DNA from: Hyperoodon ampullatus
Taxonomy: Eukaryota; Chordata; Mammalia; Artiodactyla; Ziphiidae
Length of the DNA stretch: 64,000 nt
Direction of reading: 5' to 3'
NCBI GenBank assembly: GCA_949752795.1
Contig: OX457061.1
Coordinates: 28,400,425-28,464,424 of the forward strand
The position numbers were made by a program, and so were the translations under genes. Below are positions 1-12,165 of the stretch, in pieces. Below the pieces are notes generated by a model that did not search any database, was not told where the DNA came from, and worked only from the letters and a program-made list of their open reading frames with translations. Within the stretch, counting starts at the first letter, position 1. Every line of letters begins with the position of its first letter.

Positions 1-399
1 TTGGAGGTGGTTGACTGCTCTGCCTATGTGTGTGGAGACCCTGAATTTTTAATAATAGTCATGATAATATTGCCACCAGTGCTACAACTCCTGTCATCTG
101 CTCTGCTACCTTGCCCCTGCAAATGTTGTGCTCCTCCAAAATAGCAGGTGGGCCCAGAACTTGCCGCTGACACTGTTACTGATACTAGCTTTGTCCACTC
201 AGCAGTCCACCAGGGGTTGCCCGGGTTTGTACTAGCAAGATTCACAGGGTGAATTTCCTGCCTCTGCAGCTGCTGTACAGCATTTTTAGGTGGAATTTGT
301 CTCAATAACCCATTTAACAGAATTTCCTAAATTAATATTCAGCATGGCTATGCTGGTATGAACTAGTTGAAAAGCAGCTCTAGGTATGCCAGCTGTATC
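1..399. other. Unassigned sequence
   Basis: No repeat family or gene is recognised. An open frame on the minus strand (24-305, 93 codons) has no motif I know and no supporting splice or promoter signal, so I do not call it a gene. It could be the edge of an older element that continues beyond the window. Confidence 0.4.
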
Positions 400-850
400 A
401 GTTAGGATGAAGTTCTGCTGCATATAACAGTTAGCTTAAACAAGACAGATGTTTATTTTTCTTTCTTATGTAAGAGAGTCTGGAGGTAGGTAGTTCAGGG
501 CTGCTGTGGTAGCTTGATAGTCTCTAGGAATCTAGGTTCCTTCTCTTCCCTCTGATGCTGTTTTATACTTGGCATTCTGTCCTGTGGTTCAAAAGCTGCT
601 GCTCAAAATCTAGTCATCACGCCATACCCCAGCCAGCAGGAAGGTGCACAAATGGAGGGAAGAAAGGTGCAGTGCCTTCCTTTTAGAAGACTTCCTAGAA
701 CTCCCACACAACATTTTTCTTTGTATCTCTTTGTCTAGTACTTTACCACACAGTCACATATAGGAGCAAGGGAAGCTGGAAAATTTAGTCTCCAAACTGG
801 GATGCTATATTTCTAATCCATAATTAAGATAATAGCTAAAGACTGGATGG
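400..850. repeat. Probable ancient interspersed repeat, family not identified
   Basis: The order of phrases here (TTTATTTTTCTTTCTTATGT, then a short TCTGGAGGTAGG stretch, then a pyrimidine-rich block, then GGAAGCTGGAAAATTTAGTC) resembles a repeat seen often in mammalian genomes, but I cannot name the family reliably. It has no long open frame. A RepeatMasker run would settle the name and orientation. Confidence 0.35.
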
Positions 851-2640
851 TAGAGACAACTTGCACTATTCCACACCACCCCTTAATTCATTTTCCTGTT
901 TCCTTAAGGAAGGTAGCAAAAGCACAAGGACACAAAGAAACAGATGGAAAATATAAAATGTTCACTCAAGCTATCATTTATAATTACTTTGATTTTGGCT
1001 TATGAACATTTGAAAACACTTGCTAGGAACAAATTTCTTCCATCAGTATACTGAAATATCAGCATCCTCTGGTCCTACCCTCGCAGAAATCCTTGACCTG
1101 GACTTGGATGCTGATTTTAATAATGATAATATTTTCAGTGTATGTGGCTTAAAGACTTTAGGGGAAAAAAATAGAGATCTGTGGTTCTGGATATTGCTGA
1201 GTATGTTTGGTGTGCTTGAGAGGAACAGAGTAGCACTGAATACAAAGCTGCTGATGGAGATCCACCACTCAGCCAAATCCAGTTGTGAAGATTTTATAAG
1301 AAGAAACTGTATCTTCCCAAGAACTCTAGTCTGAGGGGAAAAAATAACAAAACCAAATTCATATTTGTGAACATGCTGTACATTTTCAAGAAGCTCCTTT
1401 ATTGATATGTTTTAATTGCTTCCTATTCGCCCTGTTGGTGAGGGAGGGATTCCCATCCTAGGGTTGTGAGGATGGTCAAACACCTGAGACTTGACACTGG
1501 ATAGATGAGTTTGATGGTAGTTCATTAGTCACATATACTCGTAGCCTGGAGGAGGAGGATATTGTATGCTATACAGGGTCATTCAGGTGTTGGACTTGGG
1601 AACAGAGTGAAAAGCTCTGTCACAGTAAGAGGGTAGGATGCTCCCTGGCACCCATAGGAGGATGTGCTTGGCTTGTTTGAATAATTTTGCAGGTTGGTAG
1701 GAAGTTAAAACCAACTACTCAGGTATGGCGGGAACTGTGCCTGACCCCTTTGATAAGGACGACTGTTTGGCTAGGAGACCTCATCTAAGGGAGGAGAGTT
1801 GAGAGGCAACCTTGCAGTTAGAGCATTCAAGGCTCTCCTATTTCACCAGATGTCAAGGCAGCACATAATATTGATCCTTAATATTAGGCTGTACACCACA
1901 TGCTGCAGATTTTTCTGCTCCTCATTGGAGATCAGTTTAAACATGGAGGCTTGAGTCTTTGTAATTTACCTCTGTTTGCTAAGTATGGTGAATATTCAAT
2001 ACTTGACTAAATTTCCTTTTGTTTTAAAAGTATATTAATACTTATTTCAGAAAGAAGCCAATGGTTACAGGGTTTATAGTCTTGTATCAGGTAAAGAGAA
2101 AACATCAAATAGCTATTTCTTTTTCTCTGCAGAGGACATGTCAGCAGTGGGTCAGTCCTTACCATGAAGCATGCAGGGACCTTAGTGGCATGGGTCTCTG
2201 GCAAAGGAAAAGAAGCTGGACTGGGCTAGGGAAATTGACATAGCTCTATAACTGGCCCATAGGGGGAATGGTCAGATAATATCCAAAAAGATATGGTGAG
2301 CTCACACATAATTTAGAGTTGGCACTTATATCTTTTGGAGTAAACACCAGTGGTAGCGGTGATTTCCAAACTCAGGAAGGTAGCAATACCTTGACAATGA
2401 ATTATTAATTCAGTGGCTCTGGTAAAATGGAGAAGTCCTGTCCTGGGTGTGGTCACAGAGGTGTTTCATATGGCATCAGAGACAGTGCTTCTCACCCAGC
2501 AGGAAATACTGGTAGAGATAAACCATTGGGGATTGAATGATTCTAGCAGCTAAGGGACAGAGATTCTTAGAGTTTTGAGTGTCCAGGTTTTATCAGAAAC
2601 TAATTTGTTTTTTCTTTTAAAAATAACTGAATGGGGATAC
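851..2640. other. Unassigned sequence
   Basis: About 1.8 kb without a recognisable gene. The longest plus-strand open frame is 1020-1334 (104 codons); its predicted protein has no domain I recognise. The 1420-1960 stretch is more GC-rich than its surroundings and could be a worn LTR, but I found no defining termini. Confidence 0.35.
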
Positions 2641-3955
2641 CCCTTTCCTATCATTCAGATTTTCTTTTATTATATCAGTGATGCAAAACATGTTGAACAA
2701 AATTTTTCCTCTTAGAATTTCAGTCTTTAAAAATATCTGTCAGTTGTATGGGGGAAAAACATTCACTCTTGTTTGGAACACAGAAACTGTACTAAAATGA
2801 GTTAGGTTAATGTTACAACAAACACTAGTTAATCAGCTACTATATTTTTGGCATTGAACTATGTGTTTAAAAGTCCTATAAAAAATATGCATGACTGTCC
2901 CTTTTTCTATGCTCATAAATAATTGCAAACAAAGTAGTATGACAAGAGTTTCATGAAAACTGCTTTGTGTGCTTTGGAAGAGAAGAAGCAAAATATTCCA
3001 TTGGTCTGATAAAAGAAAAGAAAAATATAGGGGAATCAAAGTTAAGGTGAGACTTGAAAGATGGGTAGAAATGTTTTTTTAAAATAAAGTTTATTTTTAC
3101 ACAAACTAATATGTACTCAAAATAAAATATTTCCAAAATGTTACAAGAAAAATGTAAAACAATTTCATCACTTTTTAATGAGTACTGATAACATTTTCAT
3201 GCATAAGGCCTTTCATGTCTTATATTGTTTTACATAATCTACATACAATTCTCTAAATTGTATTTTCCTAAATTCTTAAAAACTTCTAGAATACATAAAT
3301 TCCATAAAATACATGTACCATAATTTAAGCAATTCCCCACTCAGACAATTTGAACTCTGAATTTCTAGGAATAGATTAATCAAAAGTTGAGGTTACAATT
3401 TTAATGCTGTATTCTAGGATTTTAACTTTTTAAAGCCGTGTTAAGGATGTGTTTCACCATACACTTGGCATTATAATTATAATTTTTAGTATTTACTCAT
3501 TTATAGATTAAAATAATATGCAATTATTTAAGTTGAATTTATTTGGTTGAATATTTTATCCATTTACTTTCTAATCAATTAAAATTTTTTATGTGAAATA
3601 CATTTTTGACATTTCTATGCATTCCCCTAATGTCATCTATGTGTTTCTAATCATTTATATTAATTCCTTATATATTAGATATTAAACTAGGAAAAATATT
3701 CTTCTATTATGCTTGTCTTAAATATTTTCCCAATTTATTTTCTAAACAGTGAATATTTTATGTATTTTAATCTGTCAATTTATTTTTTATTTAAATGAAG
3801 TTTAGAAATGCTCTCAGACAGGAGAATTTTATTGTGCATAGATCTATTATAGACATTGCCTTTCAAGAGACTGTAAATTGGTGAAAGACTAGTTTAGTTG
3901 GAATAAAGATTTGTGCAAATCAGTACTGATGCCTAAATTTGGGAAGGTGATTGGT
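2641..3955. other. AT-rich sequence, possibly very diverged L1 (antisense) toward its end
   Basis: Strongly AT-rich with no useful open frame. From about 3650 to 3800 the sequence loosely follows the antisense of L1 ORF2 3' regions (a TTAGATATTAAAC phrase, then TTTTCCCAATTTATTTTC). Together with the L1 fragment that begins near 3960 this may be one decayed insertion. The evidence is weak. Confidence 0.3.
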
Positions 3956-3959
3956 GATA

Positions 3960-4437
3960 GAGTTAAGAGATCTGACTTCCATTTCTGAAAAAATGTCTTT
4001 GGGATTTTGATAGGGATTGAATTAAATTTGTAGATTCCTTTGGGTAGCTTGGACATTTTAACAACATTAAGTCTTCTAATTTATGAGCACAGGATGTTTT
4101 TCCATTTGTGTTTTGTTCAATTTCCTTCATCAGTGTTTTGTAGTTTTCAGTATATAAATCTGTCACCTCCTTAGTTAAGTTTATTCCTAAGTATTTCATT
4201 CTTTTTAGTGCTGTTGAAAATGGGATTTTTCCCCCAAATTTCCTTTTCAGATAGTTTGTTGTTAGTGTATAGAAAGAATGGATTTTTGTGTGTGTTGATT
4301 TTGTATCCTGCAACTTAACTGAATTCATGTTACTTGTTACAGTTTTTCTTAATGATGTCTTTAAGGATTTCTATGTATAAGATCGTGTTATGTGCAAACA
4401 GGTATAATTTTAATTCTTTCCTTTCAATTTGGATGCC
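3960..4437 (-). mobile_element. L1 LINE fragment, ORF2 reverse-transcriptase region, antisense
   Basis: The minus strand keeps an open frame of 121 codons (4328-3963) that contains the L1 ORF2 signature [20 protein letters not shown], which lies just after the reverse-transcriptase core. The same segment in the 23-30 kb L1 reads [20 protein letters not shown], so the two are homologous but clearly diverged. The rest of ORF2 is missing on both sides, so this is an old truncated copy and not a gene. Confidence 0.85.
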
Positions 4438-4460
4438 TTTCTTTCTTTCTTTCTTTCTAT
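4438..4460. repeat. (CTTT)n microsatellite
   Basis: About five CTTT units lie between an antisense L1 ORF2 fragment and a sense L1 3' end. It probably grew from a T-rich stretch at the junction of the two insertions. Confidence 0.8.
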
Positions 4461-4474
4461 TATTTTGCAATATT

Positions 4475-4785
4475 TGATAATATGAATGGACGTTATTCTA
4501 AGTGAAATAGCCAGACACAGAAAAACAAATACTGCATGATTCCACTTATATTAGGTATTTAAAATAGTCAAATTTATAAACTCAAAGGCTGGAATGGTGG
4601 TTCTCAGAGGCTGTGGGGAGAAGGAAATGTGGAGTTATTAATCAATGCAAAGTTTCAGTTAAGTAAGATAGACTTTGAAGATGTGATGTACAATATTGTA
4701 CACATAGTCAACAATAATGTATGGTACTCTTAAAATTTGTTGTGTTCTTATCTCAATGAAAATTTTTAAGAAATGGAAATGCTTC
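4475..4785 (+). mobile_element. L1 (L1M-type) 3' end fragment
   Basis: The sequence follows the well-known 3' region of older mammalian L1s: GTGAAATAGCCAGACACAGA, a TGATTCCACTTATAT phrase, a GGTGGTTCTCAGAGGCTGTGG phrase, and a trailing AATGAAAATTTTTAAGAAA. It is about 310 bp and 5'-truncated. Orientation is opposite to the L1 ORF2 fragment just upstream, so the two are separate insertions. Confidence 0.75.
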
Positions 4786-4839
4786 AAAAAAGGGAGGAGG
4801 GTGTTATGACTTTCAGCTCAGGAATGAATTTTTTTCAGT

Positions 4840-4970
4840 TGAGAATTGAGGGACCACTGAAGGTTTTGAACAGAGAAGTGCTATGATAAAAATGACTTTT
4901 TAGATAAGTTAACTTGTTGCTATGTATTGGATCAATTGGAAACAGGAATGAGTGATTGGGGAAACCAGGT
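4840..4970 (-). mobile_element. Ancient LINE fragment (L2-like, tentative), antisense
   Basis: The phrase GGACCACTGAAGGTTTTGAA followed by CAGAGAAGTGCTATGATAAA matches a common ancient mammalian repeat, also present near 63,700. I assign it tentatively to the L2 group. It abuts the next LTR. Confidence 0.4.
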
Positions 4971-4973
4971 GTA

Positions 4974-5490
4974 TTAGTTTCCTTTTTCTGCTATAGGGAA
5001 TTACCACAAACTTAGTAGCTTAAAACAACACAAATTTATTATCTACAATTCTGGAGGTCAAAAGTTAGAAACGGATTTCACTGGACTGAAATTAAGGTGT
5101 AGGTCAGGCTGTGCTTTGTCTGGAGCTCTGGGGAGGATCTGTTTCCTTGACTTTTTCAGCTTCCAGAGGATACCTGTGTTCCTTAGCTCGTGACCCTCTG
5201 GCTCTATTTTCAAAGCTAATAGGATAATATTTTTGAATATTTTTCTGACTATAAACATCTGCTTTCATAATCACATTTTTTCTGACTGTGACCCTTTTAT
5301 CACCCTCTTATCAGGACACCTCTGGTTACATTAGACCCAAATGTATAATCCAGGATAATCTCCCCATGTCAAAATGCTTAATTTAATCACATCCGCAGAG
5401 TCCCCTTTTGCCATGTACTATAACATATTCACAGGTTCCAGAGATTAGGACACGGACATCTTTGGGGGACCATTATTCTATCTACCACAC
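4974..5490 (-). mobile_element. MLT1-type LTR (ERVL-MaLR), antisense
   Basis: The plus strand starts GTATTAGTTTCCTTTTTCTG and continues with ACCACAAACTTAGTAGCTTA, a phrase diagnostic of MLT1-class solo LTRs read backwards. It ends near AGATTAGGACACGGACATCT and CTACCACAC. No internal retroviral genes flank it, so it is a solo LTR. It is diverged and carries no open frame of note. Confidence 0.8.
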
Positions 5491-6140
5491 AAGCATAGGA
5501 CATAAATTCATATGTGAATTAATGAAGACCTGAACTATAGTGATGGCTATGGGATTGATACTTCTCTGTACCTCCTTCTATAACTGATCCATCATAAAAA
5601 GGCTATTGTCTCTTCCTATGCATGATCCTTTGAAGCTATCTATTTCTTACTTTTTATTCCCACTGAACCATTCTTCACTTTGCCAATTTTGTGTTTTTGC
5701 TAACTCTTGACTTCATCTAACAGTTATTTCCTATATCTTCTTTGGCTATCCAAATTTTGCTAATTCATTGTTAAATTGCATTTCTTCTTGTGTTTAAAAG
5801 GAGATCAACCATACTTAAGTGATTTTCTTCCCTGGTCTATGAGACTTCTGTTGAGTTTTTATTGTCTAGTCATTTTCAGAGTATTAGGCTTTTCCACAAA
5901 CATGGCGGATAATTGCACTGAGTTTGTTCATTGCAAATCACACTGGAAATTCATCCAAACGGCTCATTTTTCAAAAAAAAAAAACCAAAACTCAATGAAA
6001 TAAATTTTCAATTCATGCATGTATGCAGAATCTAAGTTCTGAATCATTTTTGGTTTCTCCCTGTTTCTTTCCTCCCCTCTGGTCAACAAACCATTTACAT
6101 TAAAACACAAACAAAAAAGCCAACAGGATAGTTAGCCTTC
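5491..6140. other. Unassigned sequence
   Basis: No repeat or gene recognised. A 75-codon plus-strand frame (5776-6003) ends in an A-rich tract and has no recognisable domain. Confidence 0.35.
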
Positions 6141-6144
6141 TCTC

Positions 6145-6275
6145 CTCATTTTAGATAGGAAAATCTGAAGCTCAAAGAGATGTCATGATGAGGTCACCAA
6201 ATTATATAAAAATATTCAAACCCCAGACTCATTTTTATAGCAGGCATCTTGCTATTACACCACACTGCCTGAAGT
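6145..6275 (-). mobile_element. MIR SINE fragment, antisense
   Basis: The sequence reads like the MIR core backwards: GAAAATCTGAAGCTCAAAGAG, then a GTCACCAAATTATATAA phrase, then CTTGCTATTACACCACACTG. The tRNA-related head is at the right. About 130 bp remain. Confidence 0.8.
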
Positions 6276-6521
6276 CCAAATCAGAATAAGTTAGATTTAT
6301 CAGAGAAGACATTTGAGGTTAGTTGGATTCTCTGGCTTTCCACATCTGCCCCTGATATCCAATGGTGCCTGGGTCCCTGGGTCAATCTGGTCCATTCCAC
6401 AGAGCACAGTCAAATAAAAGATCAGAAGAGAAATCTTTGCTGGATGGCTGACATGTGGATATTTTTCCTCTCACCCATTAAAAAGATTTTACCAGATCCA
6501 GTTTCATAGTCCTGCAAATTT

Positions 6522-6755
6522 GGGAACTGCCTTTTTGTTTTTTTTTTTTTGCTGTACGCAGGCCTCTCACTGTTGTGGCCTCTCCCGTTGCGGAGCACAG
6601 GCTCCGGATGCGCAGGCCCACCGGCCATGGCTCATGGGCCTAGCCGCTGCGCGGCATGTGGGATCTTCCCGGACCCGGGCACGAACCGTGTCCCCTGCAT
6701 CGGCAGGTGGACTCTCAACCACTGTGCCACCAGGGAAGCCCGGGAACTGCCTTTT
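6522..6755 (-). mobile_element. CHR-2-like tRNA-derived SINE with target-site duplication
   Basis: Antisense copy: T-tract at the left, and the element head (complement of GGGCTTCCCTGGTGG) at the right end. The duplication GGGAACTGCCTTTT is perfect at 6522-6535 and 6742-6755. The B-box region reads GGTTCGTGCC on the minus strand and is intact. One base is missing next to it, where most copies have three or four Gs before TTCG. Insertion by L1-type retrotransposition is inferred from the poly(A) and duplication. Confidence 0.95.
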
Positions 6756-6759
6756 AAAA

Positions 6760-8590
6760 CTGCTAGTCTGAGGTGGAAATAGGGTCAAGCCTTTAATCAC
6801 AAGATGCATGAGAAAGAGGTGATAAAGTCAGGTACTGTGTGAAAACAGGCATATTGGGAAGTCTAGGGTTGGTGGCTTTTTCTTTGAAGAAGCAAAAAGG
6901 CAGCAAACAGCTTAAAGAGCTATGAGTAAGACAGCATGCATTCACAAATCTTTATTGGTGAATGTCTTCCAGGATATTTATCTGGTCACAGAAGGATCAT
7001 CAGCTGACTAGTGAGAAACTTAGATATAAGACTATATCTAACATCTCTCTACCTTTATCTCTTTAATAACATACTTCCTCATTTTCTCTTAGTTTGGAAT
7101 GTGGGCAGTTCCTGGTGACTGAGTTTCAAGTAGATTGTCCCCAGTTTAGGATGGTTGACTGCTGAGTTTCGGACTTTATGATGGTGTGAGAGGGATATGC
7201 ATTCAGTAGACCACACTTCGGATTTTGAATTTTCATCTTTTCCTGGGTCAGCAATATGGAGTATCCTGGGCTGTGATACTTTCTCATGATGCAGGGCAGG
7301 GCAGCGGCCACAGCTCCCAGTCAGCCACATGATACCCTTACAAGCATTCTGAACTCAAACATCCATTCTGTTGTTCACTTTCAGTACAGTATTCAATAAA
7401 TTACCAGAGATTTTCAACATTTTATTATAAAATAGACATTGTGTTAGATGATTTTACCCAACTGGAAGCTAATGTAAGTGTTCTGAGCACGTTTAAGGTA
7501 GGCTAGGCTAAACCATGATGTTTGGAAAGTTAGGTGTATTAAATGTATTTTTGACTTAAAATATTTTCAACTGGTGATGGGTTTATCAGGACCTAACCCT
7601 GTTGGAAGTCAAGGAAAATCTGAAGCACAGAATGTAAATGCCACGACAGACAGAAGTGTGTGTGTGTGTGTGTTAAACCTTAAAGCATAACTCTTGAATT
7701 ACTATAGCATGCTCCACTCTTCAGCAGAAAAGACAGATTTCATAGTGTGTCACTTACTGTGAATGTACCAACAATGCAGAGTTCACAAGTACAAATGTTA
7801 TAGCCAGAAACTTTGGGTTTCTTGGAAAGATTTTTGGGAAGTCTTTTAAGATTGTAGCTGTCTAAAACTCTGCCTACAAGAAATTTTCACATAGGCTCTG
7901 TCATATCCTGTAAAAGACTAGCTCATAAATGGGAGAACAATTGTTCTGATATAGAGTGATTGCATTTCAGTACTCAATGTGAGAGCAGGAATAAACAGGT
8001 AAGGAACTAGCAGATCTTCTAGAGGACAGTGCTTTATTGCCACAAATACCTACCCTAGGCTAACTTCACCCTAAATCACTGTAATAAATGACTGCTGAAA
8101 TTCAAAAGGAACAAAAACTTACTGAACATTTTGACACCTGTAGCCAATGCAGTGTTTTAACCAACAAGAGGCTTGAGGGTGATGAAATGTAATTGTGACA
8201 GTTCTGACAACTTTGCTAACTGACAAATTCTATTCAGGTAAATGCAGACCCTCTATATGAAATGAAAATATATTGTAATTCTACTGTGGCAAATACAATA
8301 AGACAGTAATAAAGTGATAAACTGTAGTGAGGGATGGAAACTGAAGAACCCTTGGAAAAATACAACTGGTGCTAAGAAGTGACTCTGGGGGTTCAGGAAA
8401 ATCTAGGAAGGAAAGAAGAAGAGTGACATAGTGATCACCTACAGTAATTTAGGCATGGCCTGTGCCTTCCGGAATATGAGCCTATCACAATCTGTGTGTA
8501 ACTAAGAAGGTTGTTCCAGTACTTGCAGAAATAGGAGCTAATAATCTATTTGATATCAAGCTGAGAAAAAATTCATGGTCTTTCTAAAGT
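6760..8590. other. Unassigned sequence with a short (GT)n tract
   Basis: About 1.8 kb without recognisable genes. A (GT)9-like tract lies at 7656-7673. The minus-strand frames at 7079-7330 overlap one another and show no domain. Composition is ordinary for mammalian intergenic DNA. Confidence 0.4.
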
Positions 8591-8591
8591 T

Positions 8592-8867
8592 CTGTGCATG
8601 TGGGACTTCCCTGGTAGTCCAGTGGGTAAGACTCTGCACTCCCAATGCGGGAGGCCTGGGTTCGATCCCTGGGCAGGGAACTAGATTCTGCATGCATGCC
8701 ACAACTAAGAAGCCTGCATGCCACAACTAAAAAAAAAAAAAAAAAAAAAGACCCCGCATGCTGCAACTAAAGATCCCGTGTGCCACAACGAAGATCCCAC
8801 GTGCCGCAACTAAGACCCAGTGCAGCCAAAAAAAAAAAAAAAAAAAAAAAAAAAGCTGTGTATGTGG
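8592..8867 (+). mobile_element. CHR-1-like tRNA-derived SINE with near-perfect target-site duplication
   Basis: The head GGGACTTCCCTGGTAGTCC and a classical B-box GGTTCGATCCC mark a tRNA-derived SINE. The 3' half holds repeated CCACAACTAA units and has an internal A-run of about 21 bases as well as a terminal A-run of about 27. Flanks CTGTGCATGTGG (8592-8603) and CTGTGTATGTGG (8856-8867) differ by one base, as expected of an aged duplication. Confidence 0.92.
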
Positions 8868-8869
8868 AA

Positions 8870-10560
8870 GAGTTCTAAATTATTGCAAGTTTAAACAAGC
8901 AAGGAGGTGTAACCAATGCCTTGCCTGCGCATTTAAAATAAAGGAATTAAAACAATGGTATATACTAGGAACTCTTTCTGTCTTATTCTTATTTATGCCC
9001 CAAGTGTTTAAGAAAGAGTCATACAGAAGATATATTTTGAATAAGTGTGGGTAAAGGAATTTGGCGTTTGCAAACTGGAATTGATTGGGGGTTCTTATTG
9101 TTTGTATGTATGTATTAGATACACTTGAAACTGTGTCTGGGCATTGTATACACTTCTCTGTTAATAACTTTGTAATATAATTGGTGGTGTGTGTATATAT
9201 ATATTACATGTAATTATAATGAAATTATTATATTTAATAATTATATATTACATATAATTGATATAGTTGGTAGTTCTGAGTGGGAGGATTAAAAATCATT
9301 AGGAAAGATAAGAATAAATTAAGATAAATATACTATTTGAATAATTAAGACAGTATTGTTATTGTGGAGGCGAAGTTTGAGATGGAATTTGAAGAATTTA
9401 GTACCACTTGGTCAATAAACAATTATTTTCTCTGAAGATTCAAACAATGAAAAACTAATCAATACCAGGTTTTTTGTTGCCTTCCATAGAGTGCTCCTTA
9501 TAGGAGTTATTCTTGCTCACCTTTTATATTATATACTTCTTTCCAATATTTTAAATATGATTTAAATTAGTACAAATACAAGCTAGGTTAAGCAACTGAC
9601 AAATGACTACTGGCTTACTCTCCATTACATTTGGAACAAATTAAGGTATATTAGATAAAATTAGGCCAGAGACCAAGGAACAACTCTATCCTGCCTCAGA
9701 TCATTGCTTCTCCTCTTCATACAGTTCCAAAGAGACAGGGACATAATGAACTGTCACTTTATCATCAACTGGGATTGTGTCCCAAGTGGATGGCTGAGCT
9801 TGAACGTGGACTTTTCAGCTTCCTGCTGACAGTCCTTCTCCTCAGACCCATATCTTGGACCTCACTACCCTCTGGCTACTTTTAAGAAAGGGCAGGAGAA
9901 AGAGAAAAGTGATAGGGTCTGTTCAGGGTTGGCAGAGCCTAGGGGACCTTACTTTCCCAGTAGAGGAAGAGAGCTTTACCCATATATAAGATTCTTAAAT
10001 ATACAGTTACTTCTTCCACTAGCAGTGTCAGTCTGATCATTCTTTTTGAATCTGATCGATCAGATTAATAAAATTTTTCCTTCCAGTATTTGCAGGCTGG
10101 AGTGAGAAGGGGAAGGAATGTAAGGGAGGAAGGAGTCTTGAGTATGTCCTATCCTTAATGGCCTACAGTTTTTGATAATGCAGATACAGTCACAAATTCC
10201 AATTAAATGTTATTATAGTCACAGAAGTATATGCATTCATAATAACGTGGAATTAGGACTATTTGGCCAATGCTTTGCTAGATCCTTGGAGAAATTTCCA
10301 GTTACTTTGGGATCTTAGAGATCTAGGGCACAATGTAAGTCAGACAGGAAAATTGAGTGATTTCATTCTCCTCATTGAATCCATCTATCACAAAGGTATA
10401 AGATCCTAGTCAACCAAATATCAGAGGCAGCTGCAGCCAGTTTACCCCCACTTTCATATCAGTCTTTCCAACCAGTCTCTTATATCCATTGAAGGTTTAC
10501 AATTCTTAGTAATTTAACCTTGATTAGGGGCAAAAAAAAAGTATAAATGAGACCTGAAGG
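8870..10560. other. Unassigned sequence, AT-rich in its first half
   Basis: No gene or repeat family recognised. An AT-rich, TATA-like stretch lies around 9180-9260. An 18-bp perfect palindrome at 10049-10066 is listed separately. Confidence 0.35.
10049..10066. repeat. Perfect 18-bp palindrome
   Basis: AATCTGATCGATCAGATT equals its own reverse complement. The flanking bases (G before, A after) do not extend the pairing. By chance roughly one such site per few hundred kilobases would be expected, so it is only mildly unusual. Confidence 0.9.
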
Positions 10561-10566
10561 TGTTAG

Positions 10567-10700
10567 TGAGAAAGGGTGACCATGGGTTGGTTGCCATGGG
10601 TTTGCTAGCTCTGGGTCCTCTCCCTGCCCATGATGAGAAAGGGTGACCATGGGTTGGTGACCATGGGTTCGCTAGCTCTGGGTCCTCTCCCTGCCCATGA
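10567..10700. repeat. Tandem duplication, two 67-bp units
   Basis: Units 10567-10633 and 10634-10700 are head to tail and differ at three positions by eye. Each unit carries GGTGACCATGGGTTGG, a second CCATGGGTT copy, and GGGTCCTCTCCCTGCCCATG. The similarity implies a recent duplication. Open minus-strand frames across it are by-products of the repeat; no gene is supported. Confidence 0.92.
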
Positions 10701-11059
10701 TTGTGCAGGAATATGTGTCCATCTAGACGTCTGGCTGACCACGTACAGGTCAGTGGAGAGACTAGTTCCATGATTATAAGTGCTAGAACACAGCCAAGGA
10801 GATGTGCAGACCAACCAGGGTTTCCAGATTTATATTTGAGATGGAGATTTTAAGAGCATACAGGTGGATAGTAGAGAAATCATGAATAGTTCTTTCCCCC
10901 TCGCCCCCAATTAAGGGCAGATATTATGTCTGATTTCTAAGATGAATAAATAGGAAAATAGTATGTACTAACATGAGATCTATGTACAGGTTTTGTAGCA
11001 TACAAGGAGGAGAACATTTAAAATGCAGGTGCAGATGTGGTGGTAATACATTGTAGTAC

Positions 11060-12165
11060 GTGGAGATAAATTTTAAAAGCTATTGTTTTGTAATTTCAAT
11101 AATTCAAAACATGAACACTGTGAAACAAGAGAACAAAGAGGAAATAAGGCAAAGGACTGAGATGAAAACAGAGCGAGACAAAGTAAGTAAATATCAGGAT
11201 GATACTAAAACCTGCCATGTGAGAAATAAAATATGCATTAGATATAATAAAGATAAAAACTGACACCACAGAAAAGGGAATGAGTGAATGTGAGATGCAC
11301 ATTTGGGAAAGTTTTCCAGGATACAGAGTGAGAGGATTAAGATAGGAAGATGATGACAGCTAAGATGAAACATGAAAGATTATGGAGAACCAACATAACA
11401 AGTAAATGAACAAGATATCAAAATGAATGGTAAAATCTCAGTAATCAAAGTTGGACTATAGAAAACTTTCCTAAACTGAAGAAAGCATTGAATCTGTGGA
11501 GTAAATAGTCTCACTGAGAAGCAGGCAGCATTAATGAAATGAAGCCAATATTTAGGTACTTCCTGCTGAGATAATCTGAATTTCAAAGGATATAAGAAAA
11601 AAATACAAACATCCAGGTAGGAAAAAATCAGATTATTTGTATAGAAAAAAAAAATTAAGTGGATCTAGGATGTCTCCACTTCTAGATGGCAATGCTAGAA
11701 GCAATATTTAAAGTGGTGGGAAGACAACGACCATGTTATGACTAAAGATCCCACATTTAGGCATATTGCCTTTTTTGTGCAGTGGCAACAGAAGGATACT
11801 GTATAATATGCACAGCTCATGAGATGTACAAAAGTTCCATCCAGATAATATTACTAAGAGATACTCTCAGCCAAGGCGATGAATCATAATGAAGAAACTG
11901 AGAATGGTGAAGTTATAAGAGTACTGGCAGTTATAGTAAAAATCAGTTAAATGAATAGCATAAATAATTATAATGATTACCAACATAATCAAAATATAAA
12001 TTTCAAAACAAATTTTAAAGAGAATATTAATAATATAAATTATTAAAATGTAATATTAAAAACCTGGGTATAAAATTCTAGATCAGGCAATGAGTGGGGA
12101 AGTTGGTAGAAATAGAAGCATTAACATTAGAAGGATATTGGGTTTTGTGTGCATTTTCTTTTTCT
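11060..12165 (+). mobile_element. HAL1-type LINE fragment (L1-derived, ORF1-only lineage)
   Basis: The order GAAAACTTTCCTAAACTGAA, GCAGGCAGCATTAATGAAAT, ATAATCTGAATTTCAAAGGA, ACATCCAGGTAGGAAAAAAT and AGCAATATTTAAAGTGGTGG follows the HAL1 consensus as I remember it, in the sense direction. The reading frame is scrambled by many indels, so it is a relic. The limits are approximate; the AT-rich tail after 11,900 is less certain. Confidence 0.65.

Noticed and set aside
1..305. A retroviral-type zinc-knuckle remnant in the first minus-strand frame
   Set aside because: A Cys and His are present in a suggestive order, but the spacing does not fit a CCHC knuckle and there is no flanking retroviral sequence.
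10514..10814. Minus-strand frames with a repeated GPRAS/HG motif
   Set aside because: The repetition comes from the 67-bp tandem DNA duplication, which is not a multiple of three, so the repeat appears in two frames. No gene is supported.
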